Below are positions 55,375-64,000 of a stretch of DNA of 64,000 bases, piece by piece; position 1 is the first letter of the stretch; every line of letters starts with the position of its first letter. Location of the stretch: assembly GCF_000002075.1 (NCBI RefSeq), contig NW_004797388.1, forward strand, positions 437,607-501,606, read 5' to 3'. The notes beneath the pieces are model-generated. The model saw nothing but the letters and a program-made list of their open reading frames with translations, was not told the DNA's origin and did not search any database. The position numbers were made by a program, and so were the translations under genes. The DNA comes from Aplysia californica (taxonomy: Eukaryota; Mollusca; Gastropoda; Aplysiida; Aplysiidae).

Positions 55375-56795
55375 GTCAGGTGATACCGGTTATTTTGAGG
55401 TATTTATTAACTTTTTAGGATGGAGAGCAAACTGTTTCTACTAACGCTGTGCTCCTTGTGGAACTAACTAATATAATCGCAGTCCCAGGATGGGGTTGGA
55501 ACATTTGGGGTTTCTGCAAACTGTCAGCTTGTGCGCGTATTCAAACAAGTAAATAGTCCTTCTGGAGATGAACATAAATGTCGGAGGTCCCAGCTCTTAA
55601 ATAACGTAATAGTTTTGATAGTAGCCTTAAGCCTATACCATTTCGCCATCAATTTCAAACAAATCAATGCCAACATCTAATTAATTATAATTATGGTCGG
55701 ATGGGTGTGTGAAATGTACGTCAAGTGTGCAATCCACACTTACTTTTATGTAAATACCCCCCCCCCCTTTTTTTTCCACGTGCCAGAGACTGTTATAACT
55801 TATAGAGATAAATCGCTGTTACTCACGATGTTATGACAGGCAACCAATTTTTGTTCTTGTTGCTTTTTGCATTACAGGCTCCTTTTGAAAGAAATAAAGG
55901 CACTGATAAGTGGGAACTGTAGGATTGGGTGAGTTAGGGAAGGGGTGGGGATGGACCAAAATGTCAGTATTATTGTATGATTGAAAAGCACATGACCAGC
56001 AATCAGTAGAAAACCATACCTGTCGTCATGGCAGTCCTCTGCAGCTAAGACTAGATCTAATCATGCTCACCTTGCTGGTCTGATGTGAGGGTCAGTTGTG
56101 GGGTGTAGTTGAGGTTCATGCGTTAAAAGTAGGCCTAAAGCCAGGATTATATTTTTATCTTATTATAGTAGGAAGTGGTCATTTGTACAGGTGATTGTCT
56201 TGGCCAGGGGATCGTTCTTGCTGGTTCGACTGTGTTTCTACTTTGATTTAAAAAGGATTTTACTTAAAAAATTGTCTAGATTTTTTTTACTTAGTGACTT
56301 AGTAATTTCAGTACGAATAGCATAGAAGTCAAATTTTGCTAAATTCTTAATAAACTGTTTTACCATGCAGATCGAACTTGAGATCTTTACTGTAATAATA
56401 TACCAAAGAAAGGTGAATTTTTATGCCTGTTTTTTCTTTTTCTCAAGCCTAGTGTTCTTGAATATTGCAGCAGCGAAAAGGAAAAAAAGTCAGAGTCCTG
56501 AGCATCTTTTTTTTTCCCCTTTTAAGCTGCCTCATAATGGAATATTTTAAAAGTCATTTTCTGAAAGCTTATCCTTCAGACCCCTATGCGCTTTGAAGTG
56601 CGGTAAGTTTTTACTGACGTCTCCAATTTCACCGACCATGAAGTGCAAAATAATCCCGAAAAGATGATCCTTATATTATATAATAACCAAAATTTCTGCT
56701 TTGAAATATATATGTTCACCATATGTCAGGTTTCATCAGAGCTGCACACATTCCTCTTTTGACGCGATATAATACTTAACGTATATCGTATGTCA
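55375..56795. other. No gene recognised
   Basis: AT-rich, with poly-C at 55757. The stretch gtggtcatttgtacaggtga near 56174 resembles 52136-52160, so a shared repeat is likely. Confidence 0.3.
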
Positions 56796-56972
56796 GCGCG
56801 GTTTTATGCGCACTAAAAAAATCTGAAATAATGCAAACTGAGCCAAAAAATGTGAAATTATGCGATCTTGTTAATTTTAACAAAGAATGATATAGGAAAA
56901 TAATCAGAAATTATGCCCCAAAAAAATCAAATTTTACTTAATTATGCGGGGTGCATATAACCCCGGGGACAG
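56796..56972. mobile_element. CGGGGACAG-ended MITE, small form
   Basis: Inverted relative to the copy at 29348-29532, sharing ctgaaataatgcaaactgag and gcggggtgcat. It ends ccccggggacag. Confidence 0.62.
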
Positions 56973-57711
56973 GTATACAATTATGCTCAAATTATTATCT
57001 TGTTTAATACTCTGTTGATTAATTCGTCGAAACAAAACTGATTGATTGTAACTGTCATACTTATTATGTGAATAATTATTTACGCCCCCACTGACACAAG
57101 AAAGATGGTTAAGGAGGCAACATTTCCTGTTGGTGCGTGTATTGAGAGACAGAAATACTTACTTTCTCCTTGCGGGAACAAAACTCACATCTTTTTGCTT
57201 GCACTTGTAGAGCCGAATTAAAACTAATTGTTACATCACAGACAACTACAAGAAAAAAAACAAACAACATACATGATAAAAGAAACAATCAAGTCGTCTT
57301 GCGAAAGATGTTTAAAGTAAAGCAATGTTTTGCTGCATACATAAACACGATGGCTCCCCCCCCCCCCTCGAACTTTAAATGACCAATGTTCACCCAAAGA
57401 CAAAGAAAGGGCCCTGGCCATGCTATAAGGTTACTAAGCTCAGGCTCTCAGCAATGTCAGACTTATGTTGGTTTCTCATCTAACCATGGTTTTAGTAAAC
57501 ACTACAGTACTTCAGTGTGATTACCAGCTTTCATATTGGCTTGTATCTTTTTGAATTTGTACACTTGTTATTTCTTTGCATAGACAACACATAGATCTAG
57601 ATTCTATAATTTCTACCATCTGTATGCTTTTGATATAATATGCCATTATAAAAAGCGTTTCCAATAGAGGTCAAATAGAAGTAATACAACAATTTGGAGC
57701 AGAATCTGCTT
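56973..57711. other. No gene recognised
   Basis: AT-rich, poly-C near 57357. No supported feature. Confidence 0.3.
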
Positions 57712-58390
57712 TGCGCAATTTTGAAAAATTTTCCCCTTAATTTTATTCTGGTCCACTCGATTTCAGTTCACTGTATAACATGTATAATCGCGCTCTACGG
57801 CAAAATCGATACTTGCTATAATCAAAGATAGTACTATCATTGCTATAATGACTGGTATTCTGATTACCGGCAGTATTTCTCGGAATATACATGATGCATT
57901 ATTCTTTCATCTCGACCCAGCATGTCCTGACAGAATGGCCCAAGTCCAAGTGCTCCGAAGTGGAAAGATCGTTTTTGACCAAACTTTAACTTCGGCAATG
58001 TTTCCCCAATTACAAAAAAGTAACATTTACAACCCCCCCCCGCCCCGCCATGACGTCCAAAGCCTAGTGCTTAGGTTACCAGACTCGTAATCATGAAATT
58101 GTGGGTTTGGAAGTTCGAGCCTCAGCTCAGCATCATTGGCTCAGCCTGACGTTGTGACATTACTCATTTTTATATCAAAGGCGATACTGTGTTATTTGTT
58201 CTATTGTGTCTTTATTATAATAAAGCGTTGTGTATTTTCCCTGTCAAAAAGTACTTAACTGTTTTTGCTATACATGTATGTGGTGTCATAGTGGTTACAA
58301 TCTATCGAACGGCCTCTGTACATGTAATAGTTTCAAGGGTAGTGTCACCAGAAAAAAAAACGGTGGCTGAAAAGAACTTGTTGTAAAAGA
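57712..58390 (+). repeat. Repeated segment, copy 1
   Basis: Shares with 59016-59640 the blocks ttgctataatgactggtatt / gattaccggcagt, a poly-C run, and ggtgtcatagtggttaca through agtgtcaccagaaaaa. Same order and orientation. Confidence 0.7.
58058..58125 (+). repeat. tRNA-like SINE head
   Basis: A-box-like agcctagtgcttaggttacc, then cagactcgtaatcatgaaat and a B-box-like agttcgagcc. It lies inside copy 1 of the repeated segment. Confidence 0.5.
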
Positions 58391-58483
58391 GTACTTTTGA
58401 AAGTCAAGATTTTGTCCCCTCCACAACAATTCGATAAAAAAAAGGAGTAGGCCTATAATAATAATAATTAATAGATCTATGTG

Positions 58484-58985
58484 TGGCCTAGTGATGGTGA
58501 ATTCAGGCGCTCGTCAAAATAATTAAATCAAAGTAACCGACATTTCATGGCGTTAGGCAATTTTGTCGAACTTTTTTAGTAGTTCAACACCATTTATGTC
58601 CATCTAAAATGGCTTTCTGTGCTGATTTTACTGAAAAACGTGGATCAAAAGTAATATCCCCCCACCCCCCTCCAAATAGAAAAAGAAAAAGAAAATGGAA
58701 ATTTGCAGTTTTCCAAAGGACTCTTGAGATCATCAAGCTTTGGAAGTCACCAAACTTGGGCGGCCATTTTCTCACTAATTTTACCTCTGACACCAGGCAA
58801 CCCCCACCTAATTCAATTGCAAAAATAAATAATTAACTCCTGTCTCTATTCATGGGTATATATATTATAATGTATATTTTCTGTTTTGTTTTTTGTTCAA
58901 ATGAATCAGCTATAATTAAGATGAAACCAGTAACTCGCTATAATATGCCCCAAAAATTGACGAGCGCCCGACCTTGCGATAACAC
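58484..58985. mobile_element. MITE of the GTGAGGCAGCGTGG family
   Basis: Left end aattcaggcgctcgtcaaaa, right end attgacgagcgcccgacctt. The interior shares gtggatcaaaagtaata and ggccattttctcactaattt with the copy at 63351. Confidence 0.68.
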
Positions 58986-59015
58986 AAAACATCTATGAAG
59001 TATAGGCCTAATCTG

Positions 59016-59640
59016 TTTTGCGAAATTGGAAAAAATCCAGCTCCTAATTAATTTTTTTGGTCCCCTTTGTAATTGAGCTATAACCAGATTCGATACTTAC
59101 CGTTATAATAATAATTGCTATTCGGATTACGGGCAGTCTTTCCCGGAATATTTTATTTCAAACTAGCATATTATTATGCCCGAACTTGATAAAGATACAT
59201 GCACCGTATTTTTTCAGAAAATTTGAACAAACTACTGTGGTATTTTTTCCGAATAACAGAATAGTAACAATAGTACATTTACCCCCCCNNNNNNNNNNNN
59301 NNNNNNNNNNNNNNNNNNNNNNNNNNNNNNNNNNNNNNNNNNNNNNNNNNNNNNNNNNNNNNNNNNNNNNNNNNNNNNNNNNNNNNNNCCCCTCCTTTTC
59401 TTAAAATCTCACTTCTTTCATTACACATGTTTATGTTATATATATTGATTATTACTATTACCTGCTTTTGTTGTGCTTAAATCTTCATTTTAATAAAGCT
59501 ATTTTTTCTCATAGAGTCGTTTGGTGTTCTTTGGTGTCATAGCGGTTACATTATATCGAACGGTCACTGTAAGTTTCAAGGGTAGTAGTGTCACCAGAAA
59601 AATAATATAGTGACTGAAAAATACTTGATATTTTTTTAAG
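59016..59640 (+). repeat. Repeated segment, copy 2, with assembly gap
   Basis: Aligned to 57712-58390. The 100-N gap at 59289-59388 lies in the same poly-C stretch that copy 1 has near 58032, so the gap is probably a C-run that could not be sequenced. Confidence 0.68.
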
Positions 59641-59749
59641 TAAAGCATTTTTCCACTCCACATTATAATAACATACGAGGTAAACAAAGTAGTTTATACT
59701 ACGCCTGCTCATTACTTAATTTGGTTGCTCTTGTTGTTCTTATAGTTAG

Positions 59750-59955
59750 ATGTTGTCCCACGGTGGTTGATGGATGCTCTAGTGCGGTTTGCTCCTTCTT
59801 TCCTATCAAACATCTGTCATCCTTATGTCCTTATGTCTCCTCCTCCTTTTTTTGTGTATGTTACTCTGTTGTAACACCGCTAATCTTCGGCACTTTTATG
59901 ATCTAATCGTTTTGCAAGTTCCGAAAACTCTTACTCAAACTAAAATCTAAAATGA
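59750..59955 (+). repeat. SINE-like short interspersed repeat
   Basis: Best plus-strand copy: cggtggttgatggatgctct, tgctccttctttcctatcaa, gtatgttactctgttgtaac and an end with ctcaaactaaaatct. Confidence 0.7.
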
Positions 59956-60303
59956 TCATGTTCCAGGGCTAAGCGTTGACGTGCCATGGTTCACCAACCT
60001 AATCTTTCCTGTGCCATTGTCATGTACATGTACACAAATCCTATATAAAATAGTGACTTACCGCTGGGGTCTTGGTTGTTGTTTCTGTCGGTCTGTCTTA
60101 CTTTTTGTCTGTACACTAAATGATTATACTTGTGTCGATGTGCTTCTTCTTACTCAAACAAACAAAACAAACAAATCCTTATTTACGGTAAACCACCGTG
60201 TCTCAAATTAATGTGTACAAAATGTGCTCTCAATTTAAAACTATGAAATGCAGTGTGAGCTTTCTGACAGCTCTCAAGAGTTCTTTCTGGACTCCCAAGT
60301 ACA

Positions 60304-60658
60304 ATGAGTGGCGTTAGTAGCCTTGTGGTTAGGCACTCGGGCTCACAGCAGACATGTTATGGGTTCGAATCTCGTCAGGGTCCTGGCGTTGTCCTTGAGG
60401 AAGGCACACTACTCGAATTTTCCTCACTTCCCTCAGGTGGAAATGAGTTCCCGACTGTAGAAAGCGAAAAATCTTGTCAGTCAGTTAGTGTTTGAGCGCT
60501 TAATCAGCTGCTTGCGCTGTATGCTTTCTTCGAAGCTGAGAATGTTTCTGAGTATTCTTGGGTTCGCTGTGGTAATAATAATATAGAGTATAAGGCGCCC
60601 AGAGCTCGCTGTCGAGCGGAGATATGCGCTAAGCAAAATGTGCTATTTATTATTATAT
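60304..60658 (+). repeat. tRNA-derived SINE
   Basis: A box tagccttgtggttagg (from 60318) and B box gggttcgaatc (60361-60371) are at normal spacing for an internal Pol III promoter. A conserved body (gtccttgaggaaggcacact) follows, then the tail gcgctaagcaaaatgtgcta with tattatta repeats. Confidence 0.8.
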
Positions 60659-60662
60659 ACTT

Positions 60663-60960
60663 ATGTAGAGCCGATCAGACTTAGATCTTCAGAGCCCGCA
60701 CAGGACACTAACACACCAACAAGCACATAAACAGAATTAATCCCATATGGGAACCCCATTGCAGACACTGTGACTACCACGAGGAGACCGTTGAACATCT
60801 CCTCCTTCACTGCCCAAACCTGGCTGTTTTTCGACGCAGGCTCCTACACACACCTACAGACTTACAAAGCCTGCTCTACTCTGGCTTTGACCAGATGACA
60901 AGGACATGTAGTTACTTGAGGGAGGCATTGCGCTGCCAAGAGCGAAATGCTCACAGCTAA
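60663..60960 (+). mobile_element. LINE 3' end (C-terminal part of reverse transcriptase protein)
   Basis: Reads NRINPIWEPHCRHCDYHEET, VEHLLLHCPNLAVFRRRLL and REALRCQERNAHS before a stop. This is the cysteine/histidine motif (HCxxC...EHLLxxCP) at the end of many LINE proteins. An earlier in-frame stop lies near the start. Confidence 0.75.
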
Positions 60961-61219
60961 AGGGATTTGAAAACAATAACAACAACATTATTATATAAAT
61001 TCGCACAAAAAAGTCAAGGAACAAATATTCAAAGAAAGATAACTGAAGAACAATTGAACCGACTTTATTCATTTTTTCAAGAAAGTTGCTTTCGCCTCTT
61101 AAGATTAAGTGTGTACAATTTCAGATTTCAACAAAAACGAGAAGTTCATGTAAAATGAGTTTAAGTCAGACTGGTCGGGTTTCAAAAGTCTGAACAGCCA
61201 CATATCTTCATGAACATTG

Positions 61220-62203
61220 TCAATAGTGGGTGTAGCCACTCCGTTTGATCAAACACTGGGCACAGCGTCGACGCATGGACAGGACATGCCTTAGGAGAAC
61301 TCGTTGCGGTAGGTTCTGCCTCTCCTGAACGAGGCTGCCCAAGAGTTGTTGAAGGTTTTGTGCAGGAGGGTGGTTGTCTCTTATCCACCGGTCAATGGGA
61401 TCCCAAATGTTCTCTATTTATTTGAGTTCAAATCAGGACTACAAGCTGGTCAGTCCATGCGGGTGACAGCTCGCTGCTGCAGGGAGTCCCCCGCGATGCG
61501 TGCGCGATGTGGCGCGGCGTTGTCATCATGCAGTACAGCCTGGGGTCTAATCTGTAGCAGGAGAGAAACAGCAAGGGGACGAAGGATTTCCTCCCTGTAC
61601 TTTGCGGTGGTCAAATTGTCCTGTATATGGTACAGGGGGTCTTGTGGTGAGCTGAGAAACCTCCCCACACCAGAACGGACCCGGCACCGTAGGGCGCCAC
61701 CTGCTGGATGCACTCAGGGTGGAACAGCTCTCCCCGGCGCCTCCAGACGTGGGCTCGCCTATCTCGGTGCAACAGGTTGAATCTGGATTTGTCCGAGACG
61801 ACCACCTGGTCCCTCTGACGTCACGTCCACTGTGAAGGTCGAGCAGACCACGCCCGGCCAGCTGCTTTGTGTGGTGGCGTGGGCCTTGGGCGCCTGGCTC
61901 TACGGACACAGTTCCTTACCGTCTCCTCGCTCTCGTGGACATTGGCTGTCACCCGTAGTTGGTCTCAGGTGCGGTTTGCAGTAGTGGTTCGTGACGTCAC
62001 GGCCTGCCTGACGATGAACCAGTCGATGCTGTCGTTGGTCAAACGGGGCGGCCCTGGTCGAGGCCTGTTCTGGACCCTTCCGGTCGCTCGCCATCGTTCT
62101 TGCAGCTTCCATATGACTGATGGGGACACCCCAAGTCGATGTGCTACGACTAGGAACGTGGAGAGATCTTGAAGCCAGGCGAGGACTCATCCTCTGTCGA
62201 CAT
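61220..62203 (-). pseudogene. Tc1-like transposase, nearly full length but frameshifted
   Basis: From ATG at 62203 to the stop at 61220 is 984 bp, close to the usual ~340 codons. In order there are an N-terminal HTH and linker (VQNRPRPGRPRLTNDS), the first Asp (VVSDKSRFN), a VLVWGGFS block, the second Asp (AVLHDDNAAPHRA) and the third acidic site near CSPDLNS, then ENIWDPIDRW and KRSGYTHY at the end. These lie in several frames, with stops near 61420, so the gene is dead. It is the most complete DNA-transposon gene in the window. Terminal repeats were not found. Confidence 0.85.
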
Positions 62204-62804
62204 CAGGCAGCGAGCGTCGTTGGACCGTCGTGTTGTAGTTGTAATAAAACGTGGCTGAAAATCGCTGGCTTGTAAAGGATTGTAGTAAGTGAGCAATTAA
62301 CACAGCTAAGACTTCTGTTTAGCACGTGCCAAGCTTAGTTTTAGCTAACAGTCTCTATGGCAATGTTGCGAAAGTAGAGAAATTTAGCCAATTTTTCATG
62401 CTTTTCGGCTGTGTGCTGTGTTTCAGAAAGCCCAGCGCCGTCACTGTGAAGCTGGTGCAGGCAAATTTGCTGTACAGGCAAACTGTGTCTAGTCGTCAGT
62501 GCGTGCGCCTAGTTTGGTTGACTGATCTTAACGGATTTGTGAGATATTGAAGTTTAAATTTGACAGGAGAAAATACAAGTTGATCCTTGACTTTTTTGGG
62601 CGAGTTTACTAGTAAAATAATATATTATTATTATATTGTATGTATATTATGTTATTTACTTGATCACTTGACAACCTGTCTTTCTAACTAACCATTTCTT
62701 TTCAATCTGCATTTCAAAGTTGTTTGTTTTCTCTGCTGGTATGTGCAGGTGCTTTTTACGCTCCCATCAACACAGTTTAGATCGTTTAGGAGGCGGGCTT
62801 CAAC
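62204..62804. other. No gene recognised
   Basis: Flank of the Tc1 pseudogene, without clear terminal repeats or coding signal. Confidence 0.3.
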
Positions 62805-62935
62805 CCTAGATCTACCTCCCAGTAAAAATACTTGATGCACAAAAAGTATCCTCATATGGGAACCGAACTCCGATTTTCTGCTAGCCACGACAAAAGTCCT
62901 TATCATTACACCACAAACGCAGGGTTTTTTTCCTC
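62805..62935 (-). repeat. tRNA-like SINE head, minus strand
   Basis: The minus strand reads gcgtttgtggtgtaatgata (A-box-like), then gtggctagcagaaaatcgga and a B-box-like gttcggttccc. Confidence 0.5.
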
Positions 62936-63350
62936 TTTCTAGGCATAGATAATATGTGCGTGCCTGAGGAAAGGATCGACAGGTACCTTTTTTTACTTTT
63001 GTAGTTTACTGCATTTCTGACCCGAAACGGGTTTTTGTGTTTTTTTTGTTCTGATGACTGTGGGGTTGTTCGTTTATTTTTTCCCCAGACATATAAAGCA
63101 TGTTTTGAGATATAATATGGTTGCTTTTGCGAGTTTGTTATTTCGAGAAAGACAACTAGTAGTGAACATTGATAAAATTTAGACGCAAGAGAAATGCTTG
63201 TATCCCTTCAAAATGTGCGTGGCAATTTTTGTTTAAAGTAATACAGCAGTGCTGGTATCACAGGGTAAACATGCTTAAATAAAACATTGAACCAAGGACA
63301 AAATAATCACACTTCTCACTTATAATGCAGGAAATAAGTACGAGGAGAAA
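62936..63350. other. No gene recognised
   Basis: AT-rich, no supported feature. Confidence 0.3.
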
Positions 63351-63793
63351 TGTGAGGCAGCGTGGTGGAATCAGGCTCTCGTCAAAATAATCAAAGTGAA
63401 GAAACTTGCATTTTTCGGCAGGTTTGTGAATTTTTATCAAATTTTTGTTTTTTCGCTCAACACCTTTCATGCCCATTAAAGAACTCATTTCTTTGTAAAT
63501 TGTCTGAAAAACGTTGATTAAAGGAATAAAATATGTCAATTTTCAGTTACCACGGACTCTTAAGGGAAGGAAATAACTAATCTTTGAAGTAATTGAAGGC
63601 CATTTTCTCTCTAATTTTACCTCTGAAAACAGGTGACCACCACTCCTTCTTTCGCAAATATCTCGACTCGTCTTCAAGACAAATGGATATTTTTTCATCC
63701 AAATAAAGACAAATGAACAAGCTTTAAAATGATAGCAATAACTCTACATGCCCAAAAATTGACGAGAGCCTGATTCCACCACGCTGCCTCACA
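63351..63793. mobile_element. MITE of the GTGAGGCAGCGTGG family, best-preserved copy (443 bp)
   Basis: Ends tgtgaggcagcgtggtggaa and ttccaccacgctgcctcaca are perfect inverted repeats that continue for over 30 bases (to ctctcgtcaa / ttgacgagag). Non-coding. AAA is on both sides. Confidence 0.88.
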
Positions 63794-63924
63794 AAATGTG
63801 TTTTTAAGGTCGAGATGCAACATCAACACTGAAGAGTTTGGTATGCGCACTGTTTTTTTTCTTCCCAGTTGATTGGGATCCATGCACACTAACCGTCGGT
63901 AGACAAAGGAGACGAAATCAGCGT

Positions 63925-64000
63925 TCTTCTTCTCCTTCTTCTTCTCCTTCTCCTTTTCCTTTTCCTTCTCCTTCTCCGTCTCCCTCTCCGTCTCCGTCTC
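63925..64000. repeat. Polypyrimidine (CTT/CTCC/CGTCTC) microsatellite at window edge
   Basis: cttctt and cttctcc units grading into ctccgtctc. The repeat runs off the window end. Confidence 0.9.

Noticed and set aside
60317-60375. True tRNA gene
   Set aside because: A and B boxes are present, but the stems do not pair as a tRNA and the sequence continues into a SINE body.
61346-62172. Two plus-strand open frames of 144 and 101 codons
   Set aside because: Antisense shadows of the GC-rich Tc1 pseudogene.

Overview
The window is eukaryotic, intron-rich, AT-rich and crowded with interspersed repeats. The host is most likely a mollusc, probably a gastropod. That is an inference from the mix of Tc1/mariner, Tigger-like, piggyBac, Harbinger and hAT DNA elements with RTE- and Jockey-like LINEs and tRNA-derived SINEs, and from the striking abundance of the palindromes TAGGCCTA and TACATGTA. 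Two 100-N assembly gaps are present (19888-19987 and 59289-59388).

Four host gene models can be supported. (1) Positions 1-4703 (+) hold the last five coding exons of a leucine-rich-repeat protein of the AMN1/FBXL (RNI-like) kind; its 5' part lies outside the window. (2) 19294-19476 (+) is a probable terminal exon of an unrecognised gene. (3, 4) The best discovery is a divergent pair of small paralogous genes. One is on the minus strand (coding exons 35418-35516, 30108-30164, 27502-27648; 100 aa). The other is on the plus strand (47291-47383, 50426-50482, 52248-52394; 98 aa). The two proteins are about 45% identical over their shared 88 residues. Their introns lie at the same places, all in phase 0, and the last two coding exons have exactly the same length. 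In both genes a splice acceptor sits four bases before the ATG, so each has a 5'-UTR intron. The protein reads as a divergent ubiquitin-like beta-grasp domain without a C-terminal Gly-Gly, hence probably not conjugated to targets.

The rest is transposon-derived or unassigned. 1.7-2.7 kb: a MITE with a deleted Tc1 element nested in it. 5.9-9.2 kb: two Tigger-like TIR elements. 13.2-14.5 kb: an internally deleted piggyBac keeping the transposase C-terminus. 20.1-22.2 kb: a CTGTCCCCG-ended MITE, an RTE-like LINE copy and a TTAA-flanked MITE. 22.6-27.1 kb: a hAT element with perfect 8-bp target duplications, filled by a Jockey-like LINE that has lost its reverse transcriptase. 28-35 kb: MITEs, RTE-like LINE pieces and a mariner remnant inside the introns of the minus-strand gene. 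36.1-37.6 kb: a broken Gypsy LTR-element fossil. 38.9-41.2 kb: palindromic MITEs and an AGATCT satellite. 45.3-46.4 kb: a spaced, degenerate motif series. 54.2-55.2 kb: a Harbinger fragment split by a LINE insertion. 57.7-59.6 kb: a repeated segment. 60.3-62.2 kb: a tRNA-derived SINE, a LINE 3' end and a nearly full-length Tc1 pseudogene. The DNA between the two ubiquitin-like genes (35.5-47.3 kb) contains the Gypsy fossil, MITEs, the satellite and about 6 kb of sequence with no recognised gene.
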